Shown here: positions 1 through 10,112 of the stretch, piece after piece
Position numbering within the stretch: position 1 is the first letter of the stretch
Layout: every line of letters starts with the position of its first letter
Assembly (NCBI GenBank): GCA_963576475.1
Contig: OY754990.1
Coordinates: forward strand, 13,695,061-13,759,060
DNA: 64,000 nucleotides
From: Molanna angustata
Taxonomy: Eukaryota > Arthropoda > Insecta > Trichoptera > Molannidae
Direction: 5' to 3'
Translations under genes and position numbers: made by a program
Notes under the pieces: model-generated
Told to the model about the DNA's origin: nothing
Seen by the model: only the letters and a program-made list of their open reading frames with translations
Databases searched by the model: none

Positions 1-65
1 ATTAGAAGCATTGGATGATGTATAATTGATTAGTTATTGTGTTGGTCTAGGATCACAACCACTTT

Positions 66-310
66 CAAAGAGATTTTTTTTATTTTATTTTATTTTAATG
101 TAGCTTCTCGGGCAACTAACAGCTGTACTATGTCAAATAATTATTTAACATGCACCCAATAACAAGCAAGTTGTCACATTCTAGAGACTTACGATATTAA
201 TCGTCTCACAGATCCAGACTGAAAACACAATCAAAAACTGTGTCTCCACCGGGAATCGAACCCGGGACCCTTGGATCAGCAGTTAGATACCCAACCAACT
301 GAACCTTGAT
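66..310 (-). mobile_element. tRNA-derived SINE, copy 1
   Basis: Read on the minus strand, the right part is tRNA-like: an A-box-like stretch near 270-305 and a B box (GGGTTCGATTCCCGG, 252-266). A conserved non-tRNA body follows, ending in a T-rich/(ATTTT) tract at 76-100 that is the A-rich tail on the minus strand. Close copies lie at 17990-18185 and 39265-39490. This is a transcribed-by-Pol-III type retroposon, not a functional tRNA. Confidence 0.75.
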
Positions 311-339
311 ATCTGAAGTTGGAATATTACAAGACAGGG

Positions 340-545
340 AAATCAATACAATTTTTGAAAGTTCTACGAAATTGAAATTGGATTGATAAGAGAACTAAAT
401 AAAGGCATTATTGGTGAACATTGCGCAAGCGTTCAAAGTGATCACGTAAATCAGCCGATGTCAGGTCGTACACCCTGGTTCCTTGATTCTCCGGTTCCGC
501 TATAATATTCCAACTTTGTCTCTGTTGAGATAGTAAATTGTCAAA
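340..545 (+). repeat. Dispersed repeat DR-A, partial copy
   Basis: Shares the blocks TTGCGCAAGCG, GTGATCACGTAAA and AATATTCCAACTT with copies at 9950-10112, 18280-18700, 29580-29715, 41075-41365 and, inverted, 60690-60940. It is non-coding and its family is unknown. Its right end supplies the monomer of the satellite at 1946-3410. Confidence 0.65.
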
Positions 546-617
546 AAATATCGTTCTCTCCCACCAAGGATAAAAATCAAAAATCCATCTAATATAATAT
601 ATAAAGACGTTACTCAC

Positions 618-747
618 ATTCAACAATGAGGGATGTGTTGGACATAATGGAGGGTCCAATGGGATTGTCTTGAGAGACGCAGGAATAGTTGGCGTTGTCC
701 ATCAGACGGTCCAACGACTGACCCGGCCAGTTGCTAATGTTGAAGAT
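618..747 (-). CDS. Ig-receptor exon 15 (Ig7, C-terminal part)
   Basis: Last exon of the gene inside the window, 130 nt. The acceptor is TTTGTTTCAG before 747 and the donor is GTGAGT after 618. It enters in phase 0 and leaves in phase 1. It encodes the second half of the seventh Ig domain: an N-terminal WPGQSLDR segment, then DNANYSC with the domain's second cysteine, ending in SLIVE before a split codon. The DNANYxC motif and the position where a YPP-type linker would start are typical of Echinoid and nephrin-like receptors. The rest of the protein (possible further Ig, FN3 domains, membrane segment, cytoplasmic tail) lies left of base 1. The identity as a coding exon is strong; the family name is an inference. 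Confidence 0.85.
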
Positions 748-811
748 CTGAAACAAAACAGAATCATCATCTCTATTCCACTGTAATAAGTCTCCCCCTC
801 TCCGCTTCATA

Positions 812-1945
812 TTGATATGTGTGTCATTACTGATATGTGTCCATCAATTATCTTTCATTCTTGTAAAGTGTCCATCTATTGTCTTTCATTCTTGTAAAGT
901 GTCCATCTATTGTCTGTCATTCTTGCAATGTGTCCATCTATTGTGTGTCATTATTGATATGTGTCCATCTATTGTCTTTCATTCTTGCTATGTGTTCATA
1001 TATTATCTGTCATTATTGATATGTGTCCATCTATTGTCTTTCATTCTTGTAAAGTGTCCATCTATTGTCTGTCATTCTTGCAATGTGTCCATCTATTGTC
1101 TTTCATTCTTGTAAAGTGTCCATCTATTGTCTGTCATTCTTGCAATGTGTCCATCTATTGTGTGTCATTATTGATATGTGTCCATCTATTGTCTTTCATT
1201 CTAGCTATGTGTTTATATATTATCTGTCATTATTGATATGTGTCCATCTATTGTCTGTCATTCTTGCAATGTGTCCATCTATTGTGTGTCATTATTGATA
1301 TGTGTCCATCTATTGTCTTTCATTCTTGCTATGTGTTCATATATTATCTGTCATTATTGATATGTGTCCATCTATTATCTGTCATTATTGATATGTGTCC
1401 ATCTATTGTCTTTCATTCTTGTAAAGTGTCCATCTATTGTCTTTCATTCTTGCTATGTGTTCATATATTATCTGTCATTATTGATATGTGTCCATCTATT
1501 GTCTTTCATTCTTGTTAAGTGTCCATCTATTGTCTGTCATTCTTGCAATGTGTCCATCTATTGTCTTTCATTCTTGTAAAGTGTCCATCTATTGTCTGTC
1601 ATTCTTGCAATGTGTCCATCTATTGTGTGTCATTATTGATATGTGTCCATCTATTGTCTTTCATTCTAGCTATGTGTTTATATATTATGTGTCATTATTG
1701 ATATGTGTCCATCTATTGTCTATCATTCCTGCTATGTGTTCCTATATTATCTGTCATTATTGATATGTGTCCATCTATTATCTTTCATTCTTGTAATGTG
1801 TCCATCTATTGTCTGTCATTCTTGCAATGTGTCCATCTATTGTCTTTCATTCTTGCAATGTGTCCATCTATTGTCTGTCATTATTGATATGTTTACATTG
1901 TCTTTCATTATTGATATGTGTCCATCTATTGTATTTCATTCTCAC
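812..1945. repeat. 31-bp minisatellite, about 36 copies
   Basis: The unit is GTCCATCTATTGT followed by CTTTCATTCTTGTAAAGT, with variants in the second half (TTATTGATAT or TTCTTGCAAT). Variants alternate irregularly, which suggests unequal exchange. Because 31 is not a multiple of 3, each frame cycles through the same peptide, giving spurious long ORFs on the plus strand. It lies in the intron between receptor exons 14 and 15. Confidence 0.95.
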
Positions 1946-3410
1946 AATGAGTTCATAGTTCTCTTATAATATTCCAACTTCGTCTCTTTTAAGGTGATAT
2001 TAATTTATCATAAAATGTTACTACAAAACATTTTTTTGGTTGCATATACCCAAACCTAGAGTTCCTAGTTTTCCTATAATATTCCAACTTCGTCTCTATA
2101 AAGGTGCTATTAATTTGTTATAAAGTGTCACTAAAAAACTGTTTGTTTGGTTGCATATACACAAAGCTTGAGTTCTTAGTTCTCCTATAATATTCCAACT
2201 TCGTCTCTATTAAGGTGATATTAATTTGTCATCAAATATCACTTCAAACCTTTTCTTAGTTGCATATGCGCATAACTAGAGTTCCTAGTGGTACTATAAT
2301 ATTCCAACTTCGTCTCTATTAAGGTGATATTAATTTGTCATAAAATGTAACTTCAAACCTTTTTTTAGTTGCATATGCGCAAACCTAGAGTTCCTAGTGG
2401 TACTATAATATTCCAACTTCATCTCTGTTAAGGTGTTATTAATTTATCACAAAATGTCACTACAAAACTTTTTTTTGGTTGCATATACACAAACCTAGAG
2501 TTCCTAGTTCTCCTATAATATTCCAACATCGTCTCTATAAAGGTGTTATTAATTTGTTATAAAGTGTCACTAAAAAACTGTGTTTTTGGTTGCATATACG
2601 CAAAGCTTGAGTTCTTAGTTCTCCTACAATATTCCAACTTCGTGTCTATTAAGGTGATATTAATTTGTCATAAAATGTCACTAAAAAACTTTTTGTTGGT
2701 TGCATAAACGCAAATTTAGAGTTCCTAGTTCTCCTACAATATTAAAACTTCGCCTATTTTGAGGTGTTAATAATTTGTCATAAATGGCCTTACAAAACAT
2801 TCTTTTTAGTTGCATATTTGCAAACCTAGAGTTCCTAGTTCTCCTATAATATTCCAACTTCGTTTGTATTGAGGTGTTAAAAATTAGTCATAAATGGCCT
2901 TACAAAACATTCTTTTTAGTTGCATATATGCAAACCTAGAGTTCCTAGTTCTCCTATAATATTCCAACTTCGTCTGTATTGAGGTGTTAAAAATTTGTCT
3001 TAAATGGCCTTACAAAACATTCTTTTTAGTTGCATATTTGGAAACCTAGAGTTCCTAGTTCTCCTATAATATTCCAACTTCGTCTGTATTGAGGTGTTAT
3101 ATAATATTCCAACTTCGTCTCTATTGAGGTGTTAAAAATTAGTCATAAATGGCCTTACAAAACATTCTTTTTAGTCGCATATATGCAAACCTAGAGTTCC
3201 TAGTTCTCCTATAATATTCGAACTTCGTCTGTATTTAGGTGTTATATAATATTCCAACTTCGTCTCTATTGAGGTGTTAAAAATTAGTCATAAATGGCCT
3301 TACAAAACATTCTTTTTAGTTGAATATATGCAAACCTAGAGTTCCTAGTTCTCCTATAATATTCCAACTTCGTCTGTATTTAGGTGTTATATAATATTCC
3401 AACTTCTATT
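1946..3410. repeat. ~110-bp satellite, about 13 copies
   Basis: Each unit carries GAGTTCCTAGTTCTCC, TATAATATTCCAACTTCGTC, a TAATTTGTCATAAA block and GGTTGCATATACGCAAACC. The right third has shorter units in which the AATATTCCAACTTCG part is duplicated (3097-3125, 3240-3268, 3380-3405). The first half matches the right end of dispersed repeat DR-A, so the array probably arose by tandem amplification of one DR-A end. It is intronic. Confidence 0.9.
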
Positions 3411-3571
3411 AGTGTAATAAATTTCTCAACAGAAATTTTGTATGACAATATTATAAAAACGATTGCTGATTCTTTCACAAATATATTTACATTCTTAGCC
3501 AACAGCGGGGTATTGAAGCTAGTCTATATTAATTAGCCTATTATGACAGATTTAAATAATGTTTTACTGAC

Positions 3572-3745
3572 CAACTGTGAATGTGTTGATTCAAAATGAT
3601 TAGTTCTGGATTCTGGCGACATTGGAGTGTTGATGACGGTGTAGAGGTCACGGTTGACTACGGTGGCGTCCACTGCCTTTCCATTTTTCAACCAACCAAC
3701 TCCACACAAGGGAGAGCATTCCACGCGACAAGATAGAGATATTTC
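3572..3745 (-). CDS. Ig-receptor exon 14 (Ig7, central part)
   Basis: 174 nt, 58 codons, phase 0 at both ends; acceptor TTGTTTACAG, donor GTCAGT. It encodes the N-terminal core of Ig domain 7: EISLSCRVECSPLCGVGW, with the first Ig cysteine (SC), a CSPLC pair and the core tryptophan (GWLKNG). A long segment through FESTHSQL follows. The VECxPLC...W pattern is a hallmark I associate with one Ig domain of Echinoid and nephrin/Hibris-type proteins. The reading frame continues into the exons at 4771-4829 and 618-747. Confidence 0.88.
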
Positions 3746-3828
3746 CTGTAAACAATAGTAACAATAATCATTTTTATGACGCAATTTTTAACAGGATTTA
3801 CAATGCTTAATAAAAATATGTTTATCCA

Positions 3829-4235
3829 ACTGTTCTCTTAACATATCGACAAAGTATCCAGCCAAGATTGGCGAGATTTGTATGACAGGTCTATATTTTT
3901 CAGTTTTTTAAACTTTGAAGTCAAAAAACACCAACTTAGAGGCTTTGCAGCATATATGTTCTACGTATGGATTTATTCAGAAATCGGAGTAGAACATTTA
4001 GTGTGTCTGTGTGTCCCCTTATAACTTCTGATCTGCTGAATGCACAGAAAAAAAAATGAAAAAAAAATTCAGAAAATATAGAATGTTATATGCCTATCAA
4101 TATTTATATTAAGAATTTCTAATTTTTGTTTGAATCAGAGGTTATCAACATTTGGATTTTATTACATTTTTCCATATATCTCAAACCATAAATAGTAGAA
4201 TGCTGAAAATTTTAATTAATATAGACAAAACAATA
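3829..4235 (+). repeat. Dispersed repeat DR-B, truncated copy
   Basis: Contains the DR-B blocks TGTTCTCTTAACATATCGAC, GAAGTCAAAAAACACCAAC, GGAGTAGAACATTTAG and TCCCCTTATAACTTCTGATC. It lacks the left half of the terminal hairpin seen at 58030-58073. Other copies are at 23240-24240 (inverted), 58020-59130 and 62640-63735 (inverted). It is non-coding. Confidence 0.7.
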
Positions 4236-4239
4236 TCTC

Positions 4240-4480
4240 TAACTACATACATACATACCATCACGCCATGTCCCTTGCGGGGTAGGCAGAGAGAACCGAA
4301 CGCCACTTACTTCTACCTTGACATACATTCATCGCCTCGACAACATTCATACATCGTCTTATACACGTTCGTCTGTTGTTCACGCTTCTAACATTTCCGT
4401 CTTTCAAAATACCGTTCACATGGACGTGTCATCCCTTTCTTGGGCGGCCCGGACCTCTCATTCCTTTTGTTATCTCAAAC
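4240..4480 (-). mobile_element. RTE-like LINE 3' end fragment
   Basis: Starts with a CATA microsatellite and a CATCACGCCATG block that ends this LINE family at many places in the window. The minus strand then encodes remnants of the reverse-transcriptase C-terminus (RNRTPLI-type YPK end and GRPRKSWHD-like region), homologous to 43960-44421 and 55600-55840. It is broken by frameshifts. Confidence 0.6.
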
Positions 4481-4770
4481 TAATTTTAATAAAAAAAATC
4501 CAGGGTTTCTGTAACTTTTTTAAATTTTTTTTTACTTAATTTATTATCATCACACTTAACACATCTTACGATTTTTTAATTATATTGTTTTTATTAGCTA
4601 ATTTTTTAACTGACCTAAACATCGCCTAGAAAATTTTTCCTTGTTCAGTAAAATTAGAAACGCACAAAATTCAAATATTGATTCCACAAGACATATCGGA
4701 GAACAATTTCAAATATATTGTTGATTTTAAAATCCACGTCTTTATTTCACTAGTGTAGGTGTAGACTTAC

Positions 4771-4829
4771 CGAGCTGTTGAACAATACGCCAGTTGTGGG
4801 AGTCATAGTTGTGATGAATGAGGGGGGAG
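4771..4829 (-). CDS. Ig-receptor exon 13 (linker and start of Ig7)
   Basis: A short 59-nt exon, phase 1 in and phase 0 out; acceptor TTGTTTTTAG, donor GTAAGT. With the last base of exon 12 it gives the linker APPSFITTMTPTTG and then VLFNSS, the first strands of Ig domain 7. This follows EVS at the end of exon 12, producing the usual VSAPP inter-domain linker, which supports the join. It is too short to be recognised alone. Phase continuity on both sides and the APPSFI motif carry the call. Confidence 0.8.
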
Positions 4830-4971
4830 CTAAAAACAATAAAAAACAACAATAATTATTAATGTGACAATAACAAAGACAAATACATAAATTAAGCATT
4901 AATGCTTGTGCTATATTATATTGATGTGCGGGAATATAACAATAACCTGTTAGTAGGAATAAAGATATTGG

Positions 4972-5041
4972 TTGAGACAAGATTCGAACCTGCGTCCTCT
5001 GGATTACTAATCCAGCGCGTTGGCAGCTTTGCCCCAATTAT
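4972..5041 (-). tRNA. tRNA-Thr(AGU)-like sequence, probable SINE head or pseudogene
   Basis: Minus strand 5036-4974 can form a cloverleaf. The acceptor stem TTGGGGC/GTCTCAA contains G-T pairs. The anticodon arm is CTGGA-TTAGTAA-TCCAG, which gives AGT. The T arm holds GGTTCGAATC. Related tRNA-like heads lie on the plus strand at 13745-13810 and 14617-14700. Because it is dispersed and has weak stems I favour a SINE head over a working tRNA gene. Confidence 0.45.
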
Positions 5042-5084
5042 ATATTTACAAAAATTTTAGTAATTTTAGATTCATTTTATGTTT

Positions 5085-5580
5085 TTGTACCTATATATTT
5101 TAGGTTTGGTTTTGGTACTTTTGATTTTAGGTTTTGGTAACTATAGACTAAAGGTTTTGGTATATTATAGTTTAGTATTTATTTATTTTAATTTATTTAT
5201 ACAACACTTTTTGAGTACATGTGCACAATGGCGGGCTTATTGCCAAATGGCAATATCTTCCAACCAACCATATACCTATAGATTTTAGGTTTTGATACCA
5301 ATATATTTTAGGTTTTCGTACCTTTTTACGATAGGTTTTTGGTAACATTTGATTTCAGGTTTTCGTACCTATTGATTTTAGGCTTTGGTACCTATATATT
5401 TTAGGTTTTGGTACCATTTTATTTTAGGTTTTCGTACCTTTTTCTATTTAGGTTTTGGTACCTTTTTCTATTTTAGTTTTGGTACCTACCTTTTTCATTT
5501 TTGGTTTACCCTTTGATTTTAGGCTTTGGTACCTACATATATATTTTAGGGTTTGGTACCTTTTGATTTTAGGTATATTG
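5085..5580. repeat. Degenerate ~23-bp minisatellite
   Basis: The unit is about TTTTAGGTTTTGGTACCTAT. Copies are imperfect and of variable length. Positions 5180-5280 are occupied by other sequence (ATGGCGGGCTTATTGCC) that is related to the stretch at 63590-63640. Intronic. Confidence 0.85.
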
Positions 5581-5746
5581 AATATTTCTATTTATGGTAT
5601 AAATCGCCTTATAAAATCAAAAGTAAAGTAATACGTATAGCATACAAGTCATGAAAAGAAAACATTTATTTTTTTTTAAGTAAAAAAAAAAAAAAAATTA
5701 ATTGCATAAAAGAAAACAAAAAAGTAATAAATAATAACCAGAGTCA

Positions 5747-6120
5747 TATCAGTATTAACGGGACACTGGGTTATAGGAAAGCATGCCAGAAGGCTAGGGC
5801 TGGAGGCATACCATTACTGCAGAGCATGCCAAGACGAGGAGGAGGAGGAGACGGTGGTCCACTTCCTCTGTCACTGTCCTGCTCTCTCTAGAAATAGGAG
5901 AAGCTCCTTGGGAAGTTTCTTCTATGTTGATTTAATTGACATAGCGTCGGCCGACATCGGAGACATTATGACATTCATTAGCCACTCAGGCTGGTTCAAG
6001 GGGGATGAGTGAGTGGGAGGACAGCCCCAATGTGGTATCACAAAGGGCCAATTGGCCTAAGTGTGTTCTCCTCAAGAACTGCCACCCGCAAAAAAAAAAT
6101 AAATAAATAAATAAATAAAA
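5747..6120 (+). mobile_element. R1/jockey-type LINE, 3' end of ORF2
   Basis: The plus strand reads TGHWVIGKHARRLGL, then a CxxC...H...C zinc knuckle (YCRACQDEEEEETVVHFLCHC), here quoted only in part: CRACQ and HFLCHC. It ends FISHSGWFKGDE and a stop at 6012-6014. This is the usual C-terminus after RNase H in R1/jockey-like elements. A short 3' UTR and a poly(A)-(AAAT)n tail (6090-6120) follow. It is a 5'-truncated insertion in the intron between exons 12 and 13. Confidence 0.75.
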
Positions 6121-6415
6121 TTCGGAATTATAATCTTCCGAAGAAGCACACTACGTAGCATTGGGGAGGGTTTGCAATCTGCTTAGGAAAATATAAATAG
6201 AGATCTTAATAGGAGTCGGTTTTTGAGAAGGTGGAAACTCAGAATTTAGAAGATCGTTCTGCAGTCGGACTGCTGTGTTAATAAAAAAATTGGAGAAGCG
6301 ACTGGTTCGTTTATATGTTTAGTGTGAACGGGTGTTGAGATTAAATAAAACGTGTGACTCAATTGTGAATGGGTGGAAGAGGGACCAGAGATTCAATTAT
6401 CAAAAATAAACGCAC

Positions 6416-6573
6416 CTGATACTTCAACATAGATTTCCGCAGGTTCCCCAAACCCTGCTTCATTGACCGCCCTGCACGTGAAATTGGTCTCTGTGTTCAA
6501 TGACACAGGGTCTATTATCCATTCCGAGCTGGTGACACCGGCGATCAGCTGTGATCCACGGTGCCATTGGTAA
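6416..6573 (-). CDS. Ig-receptor exon 12 (Ig6, C-terminal half)
   Basis: 158 nt, phase 2 in and phase 1 out; acceptor AATAATTTCAG, donor GTGCGT. Its first base completes an Asn codon begun in exon 11. It encodes YQWHRGSQLIAG with the Ig core tryptophan, then SSEWIIDPVSLNTETNFTC with the second cysteine and ends AEIYVEVS. The EWxIDPVxLxTxxNFTC pattern matches my memory of Echinoid-family domain 6 well. Neighbouring exons 11 and 13 keep the frame. Confidence 0.88.
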
Positions 6574-6985
6574 CTGAAATTATTTCAATAAATTTGGAAA
6601 ATGAAACATTACTCAACATATTTAAACATTTAAACTATTTTTTCGTTAAAACTTTTAAGACATACAATATAAATTCACTAGATAATAAACATTCCAAATT
6701 AATCATACAAAGAAATTGGCACTGAAGTTCGTCCAGTTAAATACCCTCTAGATCGATGCTCGCTGATTGGACTCTTGGAGGAGTATGCATCCATTTGACA
6801 GGGCAATAGCCAGGCGCTGTGCCCCCATTAGTTCCTTTGATTATTATTATAAAAACATCATTGCATCATGTATACCTAATAGTGCTTCCTTTTATTATAA
6901 GCCGCAATTAGAAAATAATTGAATTAGAGGTGTCTCGGTATTGTGAAGTTATAAAATAAGAGATATATTGATAATTTTAACATAC
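6574..6985. other. Intron, no gene
   Basis: AT-rich intron between exons 11 and 12. A short GC-richer stretch at 6730-6835 (GCTGTGCCCCCATTAG) looks like transposon debris. I see no ORF of value. Confidence 0.5.
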
Positions 6986-7094
6986 TTTGTCGCTTTTGGT
7001 CTGCCAGGATCCTCAACGGAGCAAGTCAGCTTCACAGTCTTTCCCTTGACTACGTTCTGAGGGTAATACACCAATATAGCAGGTCCAGGTTCGT
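6986..7094 (-). CDS. Ig-receptor exon 11 (Ig6, N-terminal half)
   Basis: 109 nt, phase 1 in and phase 2 out; acceptor AATTTATTTCAG, donor GTATGT. It encodes EPGPAILVYYPQNVVKGK, then TVKLTCSVEDPGRPKAT, with the first cysteine of Ig domain 6 in LTC. The split codon at the start gives Tyr, so exon 10 plus exon 11 reads IIVY-YEPG, a usual linker between Ig domains. The CSVEDPGRP motif points to the same Echinoid-like family. Confidence 0.87.
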
Positions 7095-7184
7095 CTGAAA
7101 TAAATTAGATTAATATATTTTGCAACTGGTGTAGGTATAAATAAAGATGCAGTATCGCGCATAAGACATTTGCTGTTTTTTTAC

Positions 7185-7620
7185 AAAAAAACACGGTAAT
7201 TACAAAAAGCTTTGATGTATTGTTATACTGCCGTGTTAAGTAAAAACACAGTAATTACATAAAAACATTCATGTATTGTTATACTGCCGTGTTAAGTAAA
7301 AACACAGTAATTACATAAAAACATTGATGTATTGTTATACTGCCGTGTTAAGTAAAAACACAGTAATTACATAAAAACATTGATGTATTGTTATACTGCC
7401 GTGTTAAGTAAAAACATAGTAATTACGAAAAAAAACATTGATGTATTGTTATACTGCCGTGTTAAGTAAAAACACAGTAATTACAAAAAACATTGATGTA
7501 TTTTCATACTGCCGTGCTAAGTTAAAACACAGTAATTAAGTTCCGTGCTAAGTAAATACACAGTAATTACAAAAAATATTGATGTATTGTTATACTGCCG
7601 TACTAAGTAAAAACAGTATT
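7185..7620. repeat. 56-bp tandem repeat, about 7-8 copies
   Basis: Unit core: TTATACTGCCGTGTTAAGTA, then AAAACACAGTAATTACA. The middle copies are nearly identical and the outer ones are degenerate. The array ends only about 45 bp from the donor of receptor exon 10. Intronic. Confidence 0.92.
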
Positions 7621-7664
7621 TAATTAAAAAAAAAAATTAAAAAAACAAAATTGATTATACTCAC

Positions 7665-7805
7665 AATATACAATGATTTCCGTGTCATTGCTTCTGGGCC
7701 CCCACCCGGCTGAGTTTCTGCCCTGACAGGAATAGTTGCCGTGGAATGAACGATCCACCTCTTGGAGTAGCAGTCTGGTAGGTTCCACATCTGAGCACAT
7801 GTCCT
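7665..7805 (-). CDS. Ig-receptor exon 10 (Ig5, C-terminal half)
   Basis: 141 nt, phase 1 in and out; acceptor GATATTTTTCAG, donor GTGAGT. It encodes EDMCSDVEPTRLLLQEV, then RSFHGNYSCQGRNSAGWG with the second Ig cysteine, and ends DTEIIV before a split Tyr codon. The FHGNYSCxGxNxAGWGPRS string is highly characteristic and is the best single hint of an Echinoid/Fred-type receptor. It joins exon 9 in frame. Confidence 0.9.
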
Positions 7806-7846
7806 CTGAAAATATCAAATTGTATATATCAACAAGACTTACATAA

Positions 7847-8290
7847 GATACAAAAGAGAAAGGCAATCGTGGTTTCACTGGATTCATGAATCCAGGCCCA
7901 CAAGCACAGGCGACCAGAGTACCAGTCAGAACAGGCGAGCCACATGGGCTTGCGACCATGTATGCGGGATTAAAGGGCACCTTTATGACTCAAGTCACGC
8001 TCATCACTCACTCACCAATCTCCGACTAATACTCCACTCCCCTGTGCAACCAAATCCAATAGGATGCGGATAATGCTGCTTTTACCACCCTATCCAAAAG
8101 TTCTTTTATTTTACCTCTTGGGAGACCCAGGTCTTTAAAGTAGGAATATTAAGATATTGCGGGCAGGCTTCTCGCCCCCACCTCTACAGCATATATATTT
8201 GTGCTAAAGCCATTTTGAACTGTTCTATCTACCAGTTCCTTGTACTTGTTTAGTTTGTATTGGTGGTGTATAAATACATGTTAATGGCGT
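7847..8290 (+). repeat. Dispersed repeat DR-C, copy 1
   Basis: About 440 bp, starting GATACAAAAGAGAAAGGCAA and ending TTGTTTAGTTTGTATTGG. A second copy in the same orientation lies at 14815-15250 with scattered substitutions only. No coding potential was recognised. It may be the 3' UTR of an unplaced retroelement. Confidence 0.75.
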
Positions 8291-8940
8291 AAAACAAATG
8301 TCCTACCTACCCAAAGCAATTTACCCGAGTATCATTTATGTGCTCATAAGAATTGAAGAGGTCCACTATTTGTATTCAAAATATGGGAATGAGAACAATT
8401 TTTAAATGCAACAGATATACAAGAATAAACTTTGTGAAATAAACTAAAAACAATGACAGTAAAGCAATACATTATATTATACAACAAACTTTGATTTTTT
8501 ATTACAAACTGAGATATGGAAAGAATATAAAATAACCTTAAAAATTGTGAATTCATAACTTTTCCATTATATCCCCTGTAGAAGCATATTTCCTTTGAAT
8601 CCTTTCCTTGCCATTGTCCCCTCACCGATGTATTTGAGAATTGTCACTTGTCGCAATCATTTTGGGTGACAATAAGTGTCAAGTTAAAAATGTTCAGTAC
8701 AAGTTTGAAGACCACTGCGTGTGGATGTGTGCACAGAAAGAAATCAATCAGTGAACCAAGAATAAGGAACCATCGGTGAGATGGTTTATAATACAGTCCA
8801 CTACCTAACATCATTAATACCCATCACCTGATGTTTTCTACATCCCCTTGGAGTGGTGAGGAGTAAATTCCTAGTTAAATACGATTTCTGCAATTCTATG
8901 TATCATCAATTTTTAAAAAGCAAAGTACAATGAACTTTAC
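8291..8940. other. Intron, no gene
   Basis: AT-rich sequence between the DR-C copy and exon 9. I see no protein motif, repeat array or RNA gene. Confidence 0.5.
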
Positions 8941-9132
8941 CTGAGGTATCTTCGAGAGACGAATCGTTGCAGTGCGGCAGTTGCTTGAGCAGCTCCCCGT
9001 CTAGGAACCATCTGACTGCGGTCAGGGAAGTGGGATTTCCCTTCAGCACTCCGCACTCGAGAGTCACGTTCTGCTCCGAGGATTCAATACTGTACTCATC
9101 CAGGTCTGACATCAGTTGGACTTCTGGCACGT
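8941..9132 (-). CDS. Ig-receptor exon 9 (Ig5, N-terminal half)
   Basis: 192 nt, phase 1 in and out; acceptor CTTATTTAAAG, donor GTAAAG. It encodes VPEVQLMSDLDEYSIESS, then EQNVTLECGVLKGNPTSL with the first cysteine, TAVRWFLDGELLKQLPHC with the core tryptophan, and ends SSLEDTS. The GNPxxLxxVRWFLDGxLLKxLPxC pattern is, as far as I remember, typical of insect Echinoid and Fred. The acceptor is slightly weak (TTTAAAG), but frame and homology fix it. Confidence 0.9.
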
Positions 9133-9239
9133 CTTTAAATAAGTATAAATTTTGTTTTGATGATAAAGACACGTTTATCTGATAATTTTAAAGTTTCTGC
9201 GTTGAAAGAGTGAAAATACATTTTAAAATTAAGAAGCGG

Positions 9240-9775
9240 TAGGCAACCTATCCTAACTAACCTAACTCCAGAGAACCTAACTCCACACATTTTTCTATCT
9301 TGACACACATTCATCGCCTCATCAACATTCATACATCATGTTATACATGTTCTCTGTTGTTCACGCTTCTTACATTTCTGTCTTTCAGAATATCGTTCAC
9401 ATGATCATGTCATCCTTTTCTTGGGCGCCCCTGACCTCTTATTCCGTTCCTGTTAGCTTTGTATATATATTTTCTTCGTCAGGCGTTCCTCATTTATTCT
9501 TTCCAAGTGGCCAAACCATCTCAATGTGTTAACTTTCATTCTGTTGATTACATCTTTCTTCATCTTACATTTTTTCCTTGTGTCTTCATTTCTGACCCTG
9601 TCATACATCGTTCTATTACAAATTCTTCTTAGCAATCTCATTTCAGCTGCATTTATTCTGCTTTCGTGCGACTTCTGCCATGTCCAGGTTTCACTTGCAT
9701 ATGTCAGGGTTGGAAATAGGATTTCGTTATGAATGACAACTTTGGTGTCCTTTGATATATTTCGATCATTCATAA
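9240..9775 (-). mobile_element. RTE-like LINE, reverse-transcriptase C-terminal fragment
   Basis: The minus strand encodes LTYASETWTWQKSHESRI, EMRLLRRICNRTMYDRVR and LRWFGHLERINEERLTKK. This is the post-RT region of the LINE family also found at 43960-44450 and 55600-57220. Downstream (9240-9450) it continues with frameshifts to the family's 3' end. It starts about 110 bp beyond the acceptor side of exon 9. Inactive fragment. Confidence 0.75.
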
Positions 9776-9889
9776 CTGGTCAAAGTGCTCCATACACAAA
9801 TTAATTATAATATTACAAATTATTTAAATTAAACACAAAACTATACTTTGTATATTTCCACTTGTTGATTTTACTTATTACATGTTTTA

Positions 9890-9933
9890 TTCACTACATA
9901 TTTCGGGAACGTCCGTTCCCTTCCTCAGGTGGA
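9890..9933 (-). ncRNA. Hammerhead-ribozyme-like motif
   Basis: Minus strand: helix I CAC/GTG (9929-9931 with 9892-9894), core CTGAGGA (9928-9922), one extra A, helix II GGGAAC-GGAC-GTTCCC (9920-9905), GAAA (9904-9901), a tiny helix III (A-U, U-G pairs with a 2-nt loop) and a putative cleavage A at 9895. It has the same architecture as the motifs at 25838-25880 and in the Penelope palindrome. Helix I is short here, and activity is not shown. Confidence 0.5.
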
Positions 9934-9949
9934 TGTAAACTGGATGTAA

Positions 9950-10112
9950 ACAGTTTGAACGTTGGAACGTTGTGCAAGCGCATAAAGTGATCACATAAAC
10001 CAGCTGATGACATGTTGTAAGCCCTGTAGGTGCCTTGAGTTCCTGGTTCTTCTATAATATCCCAACTTCGTCTCTATTGAGATGTTAAAGAGTTTATCAA
10101 TAAAAATCTGAA
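9950..10112 (+). repeat. Dispersed repeat DR-A, partial copy
   Basis: Contains TTGTGCAAGCGCATAAAGTG, ATCACATAAACCAG and CAACTTCGTCTCTATTGAGA, as in other DR-A copies. It lies between the hammerhead-like motif and an RTE fragment. Confidence 0.7.

Noticed and set aside
5085..5580. KpnI-like GGTACC sites as regulatory array
   Set aside because: Part of a degenerate minisatellite; no promoter context.
7200..7615. CRISPR-like regular repeats
   Set aside because: Direct tandem repeats without unique spacers, in a eukaryotic intron.
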